DNA from: Acidobacteriota bacterium | GTDB lineage: Bacteria > Acidobacteriota > UBA6911 | DNA length: 64,000 nt | Direction of reading: 5' to 3' | Assembly: GCA_012729555.1 (NCBI GenBank) | Contig: JAAYCX010000011.1 | Span: 62,001-126,000, forward strand | Shown here: piece by piece, positions 16,074-25,088 of the stretch | How positions within the stretch are numbered: the first letter of the stretch is position 1 | Layout of the letters: each line of letters opens with the position of its first letter | Translations under genes and position numbers: made by a program | The notes under the pieces: generated by a model | The model's input: only the letters and a program-made list of their open reading frames with translations | Databases searched by the model: none | Told to the model about the DNA's origin: nothing

Positions 16074-17528
16074 ATGGCCGCACGCATCCTCGTGGTGGAC
16101 GACGAGCCCGGGATCCTTTCGGGCGTAGGGGAGATCCTGACCCTGGAAGGGTACGAGGTGGATACCGCGGACTGCGGGCGCCGGGCGCAGGAACTCATTA
16201 CGCAGCAGCCGTACGATGTCGCCCTGATCGACTACCGGCTGCCGGACGTGGACGGCCTGACGCTCCTGCGGTCGATCCGCCAGAGGTGCCCGGAGGTGAT
16301 GACGTGCATGATCACGGCCTATGCCAACATCGAAACCGCCGTCTTCGCCACCCGGCAGGGGGTCGACCTCTTCCTCCCAAAACCCTTTTCCCCGGACGAC
16401 CTGCTCGGGGCGGTCGACACCCTGCTCGGCTACAAGAAGCTGCGCGACGAGGCCGGCGAGCTGCGGGCGGCCCACGCGGCCAGCCTGCGCGAACTGGCCT
16501 CGGAGAAGAGCCAGACCCACTCGCTGGTGGCGAGCCTCCGTGACGGCGTGCTGGCCGTCAACCGGGAGGGGGAGATCGTGCTGGCCAATCGCGCGATGGA
16601 GGAGATGCTGGGTGCGGCGGCCGGTGAACTCCTGGGGCGGCAGGTGGGTCCGGCCCTGGGCGGCGGCGTGCTGGCCCCCGCCGTGGCCGCACTCGACCCG
16701 CAAAACCCCGCGCCCGCGGTTTTCGAGGCGGAACGGGGCGAGCGGCGCCTGTTCGTGACCGTGAGCGGATTCTACGACGACGAGGGCGCCATGCTCGGGC
16801 GCATCGTGACGGCGGTGGACATCTCCTCGGTGCGGAGGATGGCGCTGGAAAAGGCCCGTTTCACCCGCACCCTGGTCCATGAGCTGCGCGCCCCGCTCGG
16901 GGCCCTGAAATCGATCGTCGAGGTGATGAGGGACCGCAGCCTGGGGGACGACCTCGGGCCCTACCTCTCCTTCCTGGACCGCGCCGATGAGCGGATCGAC
17001 GGCCTCGGGGAACTCATTTCCGACCTCCTGTCGCTCTCGCGCATCGAACACGAGGGAGCCCCCCGGCGACCCGACGCTCCCGCCGACACCCCGACCGTCG
17101 TCGGCGAGGTGGTCGAGCTCTGGCGCGACCGGGCCTCGGCGCGGTCGGTCCGCATCGAGGTCGATCTCGCGCCCGAACTCCCCCCCTGCACGATTCCGGC
17201 CGACGACCTGCGCACCCTCCTGACAAACCTGGTGGGCAACGCCGTGAAGTACAACCGCGCCTCGGGGAGCGTCACGGTCCGGGCCGGCCGTTCGGGGGAG
17301 GGGCTGGAGATCGCCGTGAGCGATACCGGCATCGGGATCGAACCCGGCAACCTCGCCAGGCTCGGGGAGGAATTTTTCCGGGAGAAGCGGAAGGAGACCC
17401 GGGGGGTCGAGGGGAACGGCCTGGGGCTGGCGATCGTCAGGCGGCTGGTGGAGCGCGCCGGGGGACGCCTGGCGGTCCGGAGCCGTCCGGGGGAGGGGAG
17501 CGAGTTCCGCGTGATTTTTCCCTGCTGA
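16074..17528 (+). CDS. Receiver-PAS-histidine kinase hybrid (module 1)
   Basis: A 484-residue protein with an N-terminal receiver (VVDDEP; Asp in LIDYRLPD; Lys in LPKPF), a short helical linker, a PAS domain (about 150-262, SLRDGVLAVNREGEIVLANR), HisKA with H269 (LVHELRAPLG) and a HATPase (NLVGNAVKYN, DTGIGI, GNGLGL). The receiver here is the classic NtrC-like form, unlike the four single receivers nearby. With a receiver at its front it could take phosphate from HydS or another kinase and pass a signal on, but no DNA-binding protein is encoded next to it. It starts three bases after the previous stop and closes module 1. Confidence 0.87.
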   Translation: MAARILVVDDEPGILSGVGEILTLEGYEVDTADCGRRAQELITQQPYDVALIDYRLPDVDGLTLLRSIRQRCPEVMTCMITAYANIETAVFATRQGVDLFLPKPFSPDDLLGAVDTLLGYKKLRDEAGELRAAHAASLRELASEKSQTHSLVASLRDGVLAVNREGEIVLANRAMEEMLGAAAGELLGRQVGPALGGGVLAPAVAALDPQNPAPAVFEAERGERRLFVTVSGFYDDEGAMLGRIVTAVDISSVRRMALEKARFTRTLVHELRAPLGALKSIVEVMRDRSLGDDLGPYLSFLDRADERIDGLGELISDLLSLSRIEHEGAPRRPDAPADTPTVVGEVVELWRDRASARSVRIEVDLAPELPPCTIPADDLRTLLTNLVGNAVKYNRASGSVTVRAGRSGEGLEIAVSDTGIGIEPGNLARLGEEFFREKRKETRGVEGNGLGLAIVRRLVERAGGRLAVRSRPGEGSEFRVIFPC

Positions 17529-17587
17529 CCCGGCGTCGGGAGCACGGTCGGCGTAACGGGAGGGGGGTCCGGGACGTAATAGAGGTC

Positions 17588-17616
17588 TTGACAAGTAAGT
17601 AAGCGCTTACTTAATA
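17588..17616 (+). promoter_or_regulatory. Promoter with TetR-type operator palindrome
   Basis: TTGACA (17588-17593) and TTAATA (17611-17616) are 17 bases apart. Between and into them lies a perfect 18-bp palindrome, TAAGTAAGC/GCTTACTTA (17596-17613). It sits directly before a TetR gene and is almost certainly its autoregulatory operator. The predicted transcript start is only a few bases before the ATG at 17627. Confidence 0.8.
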
Positions 17617-17626
17617 TTGGCCCCCT

Positions 17627-18319
17627 ATGAACGATGCGCGCCCGGCACCCCAGCGAATGTCCGCACCCGACCGCCAGCAGCAGCTGCTCGAGGCCGCGCT
17701 GAACGTTTTTTCCCGCAAGGGGTTCAAGGGCGCGACCACCCGGGAAATCGCCGCCGCCGCGGGGGTGACCGAGGCCATTATCTTCCAGCATTTCCCTTCC
17801 AAGGAGGCGCTCTACAGCGCGGTGCTGGAACTCCACTTCGACACCGGGGACGAGGACTCGTGGCGGGAGCAGGTCGAGGCCTGCATGGAGCGGAGCGACG
17901 ACGAGGGCCTGGCGGTCGTTTTCATCCGGCGCATCCTCGAGGCCTACGTCAACGACACGGCGCTGCAACGCGTCATCCTGTTCGCCGCCCTGGAAGGGCA
18001 CGGGCAGGGGCTGGCCCGGATGAAGGAGCAGTACGCCGCCACGTTCGAGAAGCTGGTGGCCTACATCCGGCGTCGGCAGCGCGAGGGCGCGCTGGTCGAG
18101 GGCGACCCGCACACCCTCCTGATCGCGCTGGGGGCCCTGGCGCACCAGTACGGCCAGATCACCCGGATCATGAATGCGCCGACCCTGGACCTTCCCGACG
18201 AGGAGCTGGCGCGGCAGTTCGCCCGGATCCTGCTCGGGGGGATCCGAAAATCCCCGGCGCCTGCCGGCCGCAAAGGGCGCGGGGTCGCCAAGGCAGGCCA
18301 CAGAAAGGCGAAGAGCTGA
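17627..18319 (+). CDS. TetR-family repressor of the efflux operon
   Basis: A 230-residue protein with a TetR N-terminal helix-turn-helix (TTREIAAAAGVTEAIIFQHF, about residues 37-56) and a helical ligand-binding half ending in a basic Lys/Arg tail. It is the first gene of an efflux operon, three bases before the adaptor gene, and a perfect palindrome covers its promoter. No ribosome site precedes the ATG at 17627 and the predicted transcript starts within a few bases of it, so it may be translated from a nearly leaderless message. The in-frame ATG at 17657 also lacks a ribosome site. The inducer is unknown. Confidence 0.9.
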   Translation: MNDARPAPQRMSAPDRQQQLLEAALNVFSRKGFKGATTREIAAAAGVTEAIIFQHFPSKEALYSAVLELHFDTGDEDSWREQVEACMERSDDEGLAVVFIRRILEAYVNDTALQRVILFAALEGHGQGLARMKEQYAATFEKLVAYIRRRQREGALVEGDPHTLLIALGALAHQYGQITRIMNAPTLDLPDEELARQFARILLGGIRKSPAPAGRKGRGVAKAGHRKAKS

Positions 18320-18321
18320 AC

Positions 18322-19602
18322 ATGTCACGAATTCCCATCTTCCTGTTCATGGTTGTGCTGTCGTTGTCCGCATGCTCCGGCCCGCAGGGCCCCGCCCGCA
18401 AGGCGGAAGCGGTTTCCGCGCCGGAGGCCGAATATGCCGTCGGCAAGGCGCTCGTGAAGGAGGTCGCCTCCTCCTTCAGCGCCAACGGCTCCTTCATCGC
18501 CGAGGAGACTTCCGATCTCGCCCCGGCCGCGGGCGGGCGGGTCGCCGCCACCCCGGTGGACGTGGGCGATTTCGTGAAAAAGGGCGAGGTGATCTGCCGG
18601 CTCGAACAGCGCGAAGCCGAACTCCGGCTCGAGCAGGCGCGCGCCGCCCTGGAACAGTCGAAATTCATGCTGCGCCAGGCCGAGTCGCGGGTGGGCCACA
18701 GCGGGCCGGGCGCGTTCGACCCCGAATCGGTCCCGGAGGTGTCCTCGTCAAGGGCGGCCTACGAGTCGGCCCTGGCGTCGGCTCGGCTGGCCGCCGCCGA
18801 CGCGCGGCGCTATGAAAACCTGGTCCGGAGCGGGGACGTTTCCCAGAGCAGCTTTGAGAAGTTCCGCACCCAGCAGGAGACGGCCGAGGCCGCCGCGAAC
18901 TCCGCCCGCAGGCAGTACGAGGGCCAGCTCAACGCGGCGCGGCAGAACTTCGGGGCGATCGAGGCCGCCCGCGCCGCCCTGGCCGCGGCGGAATCCCAGG
19001 TGGCCCAGGCCCGGAAGAACCTGGAGGACACCTCCATCCGTGCGCCGTTCGACGGCTATGTCACCGACAGGCCTACGGCCGTCGGGCAGTGGCTCGGAAC
19101 CGGTAACAAGGTGGCGACCCTGGTGAGGATCGCGCGCGTCAAGCTCCGGCTCGAGATCCCCGAACAACAGGCGGCTCTCGTCAAGACCGGCATGGGGGTG
19201 ACCGCGCGCGTGGCCGCCTACCCGCAGCGGGATTTCGCCGGGCGGGTCAGCGCCGTCGTGCCGGCCGTCGACTCCATTTCCCGCGTCTTCATCGCCGAGG
19301 CCCGGTTCGACAACCCCCGGGCCGAGCTCCGGCCGGGCATGTTCGCGAGCGCCAGGGTGAATCTGCCGGGGACGGAGCGGGCGGTCTTTGTTCCGGAGCG
19401 GGCCGTGTTTTACGACAACACGACCGACGCCAGCCACGTCTATATCGTCGCCGACGGGGTCGCGCGCCTGAGGGTGGTGCTCCGCGGGGATTCCGACGGC
19501 GACCAGGTGCGGGTCCTCAGCGGGCTCGAAGGCGGCGAAACGGTGATTCTCTCAAACCAAACGGACCTGTACGACGGCGCCCCCGTCTCCACCCGTCCAT
19601 AA
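18322..19602 (+). CDS. RND efflux periplasmic adaptor (HlyD/AcrA family) lipoprotein
   Basis: A 426-residue adaptor. The signal peptide ends at LSAC (Cys18), so it is lipid-anchored in the periplasm. The biotinyl-lipoyl half-motif GGRVAATPVDVGDFVKKG is followed by a long alpha-helical hairpin rich in Ala, Glu and Gln (about 95-235), the second lipoyl half (SIRAPFDGYVTD), and beta-barrel and membrane-proximal domains (FVPERAVFYDN). It would bridge the RND pump and outer-membrane channel, both encoded in the next gene. It starts two bases after the TetR stop and 12 bases separate it from the pump gene. Substrate unknown. Confidence 0.92.
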   Translation: MSRIPIFLFMVVLSLSACSGPQGPARKAEAVSAPEAEYAVGKALVKEVASSFSANGSFIAEETSDLAPAAGGRVAATPVDVGDFVKKGEVICRLEQREAELRLEQARAALEQSKFMLRQAESRVGHSGPGAFDPESVPEVSSSRAAYESALASARLAAADARRYENLVRSGDVSQSSFEKFRTQQETAEAAANSARRQYEGQLNAARQNFGAIEAARAALAAAESQVAQARKNLEDTSIRAPFDGYVTDRPTAVGQWLGTGNKVATLVRIARVKLRLEIPEQQAALVKTGMGVTARVAAYPQRDFAGRVSAVVPAVDSISRVFIAEARFDNPRAELRPGMFASARVNLPGTERAVFVPERAVFYDNTTDASHVYIVADGVARLRVVLRGDSDGDQVRVLSGLEGGETVILSNQTDLYDGAPVSTRP

Positions 19603-19614
19603 AGGACTCCAGTC

Positions 19615-22600
19615 ATGCACTCCCTTGCCAGACTCTGCATCAAGCGCCCGGTTTTTGCGACGATGCTGATCCTCGCGTTCATCGTCTCGGGCGTCTTCAC
19701 CTATTTCTCGCTCGGCGTGGACCGGATGCCCAAGATCGACGCCCCCTTCGTGATGGTCACCGTGGTCAACCCCGGGGCCTCCCCCGAGGAGGTCGAAAAC
19801 GAGATCACCAAGAAGATCGAGGATGCGGTCAACAGCATCAGCGGGCTCGAGGAGCTCACCTCCACCTCCTCGGAGGGGATGAGCCTGGTCCGGATCGAGT
19901 TCGCCCTGTCCAAGGACGGGAACGTCGCCGCCCAGGAGGTGCAGAACAAGATCAACCAGGTCATCAACGAGCTGCCGGCGAGCGCCGAGGTCCCGGTGGT
20001 GTCCAAGATGGACCCGGACGCCTCCAGCGTGCTGCAGATCGCCGTCAGCGCCCCGCGCTCCACCCGCGACGTCACCCTGATCGCCGACAAGCTGCTCAAG
20101 CAGAAGCTCGAGAACGCCGAAGGGGTCGGGCAGGTCCGGATCCAGGGGGGGGCCAACCGGGAAATCCGCATCATTCTCGACCCCGACCGCCTGCGCGCCT
20201 ATGACCTGACGGTCACCGAGGTGATCGCGGCGGTGCGGAGCCAGAACATGGAGATGCCGGGCGGCAGCCTCCGTTCGGGCGCCCGGGATTTCACGATCCG
20301 CACCTCGGGCAAGATCACCGAGCCGGCGGAGTTCAACGACATCGCCGTCGCGACCCGCGGCGGCTACAGCGTCAAGGTGCGTGACATCGGGCGCGCCGAG
20401 GACTCGAGCGAGGAGCCGACTTCGGCCGTGCGCCTCGACGGCAACCCGGCCGTGCAGCTGGCGGTGTACAAGCAGTCGGGGACCAACACCGTGGAAGTCG
20501 CCGAGGCGGTCAAGCGCAGGCTGGAACAGGTGCGGTCGGAACTGCCCAGGGACGTCAGGGTCGAAATCATCAGCGACCAGTCGATCTTCGTCCAGGCGGC
20601 CATCAACAACATCCGCAACCACCTGTTCGAGGGGAGCCTGCTGGCTTGCATCGTGCTCTACTTCTTCCTCGCCAACTGGCGCACGACCCTGATCGCGGCC
20701 GTCGCGATCCCGGTTTCCATCATCTCCGCCTTTTCGGTGATGGCCATCTTCGATTACACCATGAACCAGATCACCATGCTCGCCCTGACCCTGATGGTGG
20801 GGGTCGTGGTCGACGACGCCATCATCGTGCTGGAGAACATCTACCGGTACATGGAGGAGAAGAAGATGGGGGCGTTCGAGGCGGCCGAACGCGGGACCAA
20901 GGAGATCGGGCTCGCCGTGCTGGCGACGACGGTCTCGCTCCTGGCCGTCTTCGTCCCGGTCGGGTTCATGGGGGGGATGACGGGACGCTTCATGAGCGCC
21001 TTCGGCTTCACCTGCGCCGGGGCCGTGGTGGTCTCCATGCTGGTGTCCTTCACGCTCACCCCCATGCTCTGCTCGCGCTTCGTGCGCCCGCCGGCCGAAG
21101 GGACGGGGCGCCGGTCGAAGGACGCGAAGTTCTTCCGCTTCCTCGACGCCACCTATACCCGCGCGCTGGTCTGGGCGATGGCTCACCGCAAGACCGTCGT
21201 GCTCGCCTGCGTCGGGGTGATGCTCTCGATCGTCCCGCTCTTCATGCTGAGCGGCAAGAACATGTTCGTCCGCGACGACCAGTCGCAGTTCAACATCAAC
21301 ATCCGCCTCCCCGAAGGGAGTTCGCTCGCCGAAACCACGCGCTATTCCGAGGACATCGCCCGGAGGGTGCGCGGGCTCGAGGGGGTGACCCACACGCTGA
21401 ACACCGTGGGCGGGGACTCGGGCGGGGGCACCAACGAGTCTTCCATCTACGTCAAGCTGGTGGACATCGGGGAGCGGGACGAGTCGTCCAACGACATGGC
21501 CACGCGGGTCCGGGAGATGCTTCAAAACCACGCGGAGGAGGTGTTCCTCTCCGTGGCCGCCTCGAGCGGGATCGGGCCGGGCGGGATGAGCGACGTCCAG
21601 TACTACCTGCAGGGGCCCGACATCGCCAGGTTGTCGGAATATTCCGACCGGCTGGTGGCCCGGGCACGGACCCTCCCGGACCTCGTCGACATCGACAGTT
21701 CGGTGCGCTCGGGCAAGCCTGAGGTGCGGTTGGATATCGACCGGGAGCGGGCGGCCGACCTGGGGGTTTCGGTCCAGGGGGTCCAGCAGGCGCTCAATAC
21801 CCTGGTTGCGGGCCAGACCGTGGGCACCTTCAACGCCGGGGAGGACCAGTACGACGTCGTGGTGCAGGCCGAGGGGCGTTTCCGCGGCAGCGTCGAGGGG
21901 CTGGAAAAGCTCGCGGTGGCTTCCTCCACCGGGTCGGTCGGCCTCAGGGAGGTCGTGCGGGCGCGCGAGAGCTTCGGCCCCTCGGCCATCGAGCGGCTCA
22001 ACCGGCAGCGGATCGTGGAGATCTCCGGCAACCTCAGGCCGGGGGGCTCCCAGTCCACCGCCGTGGCGGGATTCGAACGTTTCATCGAGGAACTCGACAT
22101 GGAGCCGGGCTACAGGGGGGGCGCGACGGGGATGACGGGGGAAATGGGGAAGGCGGGTTACAACTTCGCGGTGGCGTTCGCGCTCGCCTTCATCTTCATG
22201 TACATCGCCCTGGCGGCGCAGTTCGAGTCGTTCATCCATCCCGTGACGATCCTGATCTCGCTGCCGCTGGCGGTGCCGTTCGGGCTCCTGGCCATGCTCG
22301 TGACCGGGCAGGACATCACCATCATGTCGGGGCTGGGGCTGCTCCTGCTCTTCGGCATCGTGAAGAAGAACGCCATCCTCCAGATCGATCATACCAACGG
22401 CCTGCGCGCCGCGGGGATGAAGCGCTACGAGGCCATCATCCAGGCCAACCGGGACCGGCTGCGGCCGATTCTGATGACCACGATGGCCCTGGTGTGCGGC
22501 ATGATTCCCCTCCTGCTGTCGCGCGGGGCGGGGGCCGGTACCAACCACTCCATCGGGTGGATGGTGGCGGGAGGGCAGACCCTCTGCCTCGGTCTTACGC

Positions 22601-24300
22601 TCCTGGCGGTCCCGGTCTTCTACTCGCTCTGGGAGGACCTCGGGCTCTGGCTCCGCTCGCGCCGTTTCATCCGCTGGCCCGCGAAGCGGGCGGCGAAAGC
22701 GGCGGCGGCCGCCCTGGTCGCGGCGGTCCTGGCCATCTCGTTCCTCCCCCGGACGGCCGGGGCCGCCCAGGCACCCGGGGAGGACCCGATGCGCCCCCGC
22801 ATCGGGATAGAGGGAGAACTCCCGGTCGCCCTGGGACAGGTGATCGAGTGGGTTCTGGCCAACGATCCCGAACTCGCCATCTCCCGCATCGCCCTCGAGA
22901 GCGCCGGGTACGAAATCGAGACCGCCAAGGGGCATTTCGACCCGGTGCTCGGCTTCGAAGCCTTCAGGTCCAAGACGGCGATCCCGATCGCCTCCGCCAT
23001 CGGCGGATCGTCGAGCGGCCGGCTGGTCAACAAGGAGCTGTCGTTCAATCCGAAGATCAGCGGGAACCTGCCGTGGATCGGTTCGACCTACAGCCTGGTC
23101 TTTTCCGACGCCAAGGAGGAGAGCGACAGCCTCTTCAGCCAGCTCAACCCGCAGTACCCATCGTCGCTGACCTTCAATTACAGTCAGCCCCTGTGGCGCG
23201 GCCTGCGCATCGATTCCGGCCGGCGCGCCCTGATGGTGGCCCGCCGCAACCGGGAGCTGGGCGGGGAACAGCTGCGGCAGAAGGTGATCGAACGGGTGAC
23301 CCGGGGGGTCGAACTCTACTGGGAACTCGCCTACGCGCGGCAGAACCTCCAGGTGCAGCGCGAGGCGGTCGAGCTGGCACGGGCGCAATACGAAAGCAAC
23401 CGCCGGCAGGCGGAGCAGGGGATCCTGGCGCCGATCGAAGTGGTCGCCGCCGAGACCCAGGTGGCGACTTTCCTGCAGGGGCTGGCCGCCGCGCAACAGG
23501 CCCTCACGGCCGCGGAAAACAACCTGAAGCAGATGATCGCGTCCGGCCCGGAGGATCCCCTGTGGGAGACCGCCCTGGTTCCCGAAACACCGCCCGCGGC
23601 CGATTTCAAGCCGCCCGATCCCGCCGAGGCGCTCCGGCAGGCACTCGCCGGGCGGCCCGAACTGACCGAGAGCGCGCTCCGTATCGCCATCAACGCCATC
23701 GACACGCGCTACTGGCAGGACCAGAAGAAGCCGCAGGTCGACGCCGTCGCCACTTTCGCGGCGTCGGGCCTGGCCGGAAGCCGCCAGGCGGCGAATCCCT
23801 TCGGCGACTTCCCGGTGGGATCGGTCCCGGAGCACCTGCTGGGAGGAAACCGCCAGTCGCTCACCAATATCTGGGACGGACGCTATCCTACCGCCAAGGT
23901 GGGGATCCAGATTTCACTCCCCCTGCGCAACCGCGCGGCGGCCGGGAACGCGGCCGCCTCCCGGGCCGAAGGGAGGCGGCTCGAGCTCCTGCGCCGGCAA
24001 ACGGAGATGTACGTGAAGGCCGATGTCCGCAACGCGCTCGAACAGTGGAATGCGGCCGGGATCCGGTACGAAGCGGCCGTCACCGCGCGCCGGGCGGCCG
24101 AGGATCAATACGGGAGCGAACAGCGGCAGTTCGAGGCGGGCACCTCCACCATGTTCCTGGTCTTCGAGCGGCAGTCTGCCTTTATCGCGGCCCGGAGCCG
24201 GGAGGTGCGTGCCCGCGCGGACCTCGCCGCGGCGGCGGCGAACCTGGACCGGGCCACGGCCCGGACCCTTCAAACCCACCATATCCGGCTTTCGGAATAG
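19615..24300 (+). CDS. RND efflux pump fused to a TolC-like outer-membrane factor
   Basis: One uninterrupted frame of 1561 residues. Residues 1-1020 are a complete HAE1-type RND transporter: N-terminal helix, porter domains, and the TM4 proton-relay pair D400-D401 in VVVDDAIIVLENIYR. After the last RND helix come basic residues, a hydrophobic Ala/Leu/Val stretch (about 1026-1045) and TAGAA|Q at 1048-1052, which looks like a signal-peptidase I site. Residues 1052-1561 are a full outer-membrane-efflux protein, with the long periplasmic helices (GVELYWELAYARQNL; QFEAGTSTMFLVFERQ) and beta segments. Pump and channel thus share one start codon; whether they are cleaved after export is unknown. RND-OEP fusions are, I believe, known in CusA-like proteins of Bacteroidota. 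Confidence 0.9.
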   Translation: MHSLARLCIKRPVFATMLILAFIVSGVFTYFSLGVDRMPKIDAPFVMVTVVNPGASPEEVENEITKKIEDAVNSISGLEELTSTSSEGMSLVRIEFALSKDGNVAAQEVQNKINQVINELPASAEVPVVSKMDPDASSVLQIAVSAPRSTRDVTLIADKLLKQKLENAEGVGQVRIQGGANREIRIILDPDRLRAYDLTVTEVIAAVRSQNMEMPGGSLRSGARDFTIRTSGKITEPAEFNDIAVATRGGYSVKVRDIGRAEDSSEEPTSAVRLDGNPAVQLAVYKQSGTNTVEVAEAVKRRLEQVRSELPRDVRVEIISDQSIFVQAAINNIRNHLFEGSLLACIVLYFFLANWRTTLIAAVAIPVSIISAFSVMAIFDYTMNQITMLALTLMVGVVVDDAIIVLENIYRYMEEKKMGAFEAAERGTKEIGLAVLATTVSLLAVFVPVGFMGGMTGRFMSAFGFTCAGAVVVSMLVSFTLTPMLCSRFVRPPAEGTGRRSKDAKFFRFLDATYTRALVWAMAHRKTVVLACVGVMLSIVPLFMLSGKNMFVRDDQSQFNINIRLPEGSSLAETTRYSEDIARRVRGLEGVTHTLNTVGGDSGGGTNESSIYVKLVDIGERDESSNDMATRVREMLQNHAEEVFLSVAASSGIGPGGMSDVQYYLQGPDIARLSEYSDRLVARARTLPDLVDIDSSVRSGKPEVRLDIDRERAADLGVSVQGVQQALNTLVAGQTVGTFNAGEDQYDVVVQAEGRFRGSVEGLEKLAVASSTGSVGLREVVRARESFGPSAIERLNRQRIVEISGNLRPGGSQSTAVAGFERFIEELDMEPGYRGGATGMTGEMGKAGYNFAVAFALAFIFMYIALAAQFESFIHPVTILISLPLAVPFGLLAMLVTGQDITIMSGLGLLLLFGIVKKNAILQIDHTNGLRAAGMKRYEAIIQANRDRLRPILMTTMALVCGMIPLLLSRGAGAGTNHSIGWMVAGGQTLCLGLTLLAVPVFYSLWEDLGLWLRSRRFIRWPAKRAAKAAAAALVAAVLAISFLPRTAGAAQAPGEDPMRPRIGIEGELPVALGQVIEWVLANDPELAISRIALESAGYEIETAKGHFDPVLGFEAFRSKTAIPIASAIGGSSSGRLVNKELSFNPKISGNLPWIGSTYSLVFSDAKEESDSLFSQLNPQYPSSLTFNYSQPLWRGLRIDSGRRALMVARRNRELGGEQLRQKVIERVTRGVELYWELAYARQNLQVQREAVELARAQYESNRRQAEQGILAPIEVVAAETQVATFLQGLAAAQQALTAAENNLKQMIASGPEDPLWETALVPETPPAADFKPPDPAEALRQALAGRPELTESALRIAINAIDTRYWQDQKKPQVDAVATFAASGLAGSRQAANPFGDFPVGSVPEHLLGGNRQSLTNIWDGRYPTAKVGIQISLPLRNRAAAGNAAASRAEGRRLELLRRQTEMYVKADVRNALEQWNAAGIRYEAAVTARRAAEDQYGSEQRQFEAGTSTMFLVFERQSAFIAARSREVRARADLAAAAANLDRATARTLQTHHIRLSE

Positions 24301-24350
24301 GACCGACCGGGCGCGGCATTCCAGGAATTCGCGTGATGGCCAGTTTTTGC

Positions 24351-24379
24351 TTGACATGCCGTGTGAAACGAATCACAAT
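24351..24379 (+). promoter_or_regulatory. rex2 promoter with near-consensus Rex operator
   Basis: TTGACA (24351-24356), 17 bases, then CACAAT (24374-24379). The operator TGTGAAACGAATCACA (24362-24377) is TGTGA-N6-TCACA, very close to the known Rex consensus. Its position relative to the promoter boxes is identical to the two sites at 8193 and 8939. Confidence 0.85.
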
Positions 24380-24404
24380 GCGAAAGAAATAACGGAGCGA
24401 TGAA

Positions 24405-25088
24405 TTGAACAGGGCATCGTATCGGACCATAGGGCGCTTAACTCATTACTGGAGAGCGCTTAGAGACCTCGAGACCGAGGGGCAGACGTACGCGTACTCC
24501 CACCTCCTTGCGGCCAAAGCGCAGGTGACGGCAGCCCAGGTCCGCCGGGACATCATGGTTCTCGGGTACAGCGGCACCCCGGCACGGGGGTACGAGGTGC
24601 GCCGGCTGATCGAGTGCATCGAGGCCTACGTTTTCCCCTCGAGCGAACAGCGCGCGGCCATCGCGGGGGTGGGAAACATCGGTCTCGCCCTTCTGAAATT
24701 CTTCACCGGCCGCCGGCCGAACCTCCGGGTCACGGCCAGCTTCGAGGCCGACCCGGAAAAGTTCGACCGGCTGATTTACGGGTGCCGGTGCCACTCGATC
24801 GACAGCGCCGGGGAAGTGATCCGCCGGGAGGGGATCAGCGTGGGCATCATCGCGGTCCCGGACACCGAAGCCCAATACGTGGCCGATGTCTTCGTCGCCG
24901 CCGGGATCCGGGGCATCCTGAATTTCGCCCGGACCCCGCTCGAGGTGCCCGCGGGGGTTTACGTGGAGAACATCGACCTGGCCATGTCTCTGGACAGAGT
25001 GGCCTTTTTTGCGCGCCGGTCCCTGAAAACGGAACAGGCGGCCTCGCCGGCCCAGGCGCCATCGACGATAAAGGAGAGCACATCATGA
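24405..25088 (+). CDS. rex: Redox-sensing transcriptional repressor, Rex family (copy 2)
   Basis: A 227-residue paralogue of the protein at 8244. The winged helix is YSHLLAAKAQVTAAQVRRDI with RGYEVRRL, and the NADH-binding loop is G88-x-G-x-x-G (GVGNIG). The start is a TTG at 24405 with GGAG seven bases upstream; the ATG at 24400 runs into a stop after one codon, so TTG is the only good choice. The stop overlaps the next gene's start (ATGA), coupling the repressor to the module 2 hydrogenase operon, which it presumably autoregulates through the operator at 24362-24377. The HTH differs enough from copy 1 that the two might discriminate operators; that is speculation. Confidence 0.88.
   Translation: MNRASYRTIGRLTHYWRALRDLETEGQTYAYSHLLAAKAQVTAAQVRRDIMVLGYSGTPARGYEVRRLIECIEAYVFPSSEQRAAIAGVGNIGLALLKFFTGRRPNLRVTASFEADPEKFDRLIYGCRCHSIDSAGEVIRREGISVGIIAVPDTEAQYVADVFVAAGIRGILNFARTPLEVPAGVYVENIDLAMSLDRVAFFARRSLKTEQAASPAQAPSTIKESTS

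Noticed and set aside
17596-17613. Palindrome considered as a Rex or phage attachment site.
   Set aside because: It lacks TGTG-N8-CACA and lies directly before a TetR gene inside its promoter, so a TetR operator is the simpler reading.
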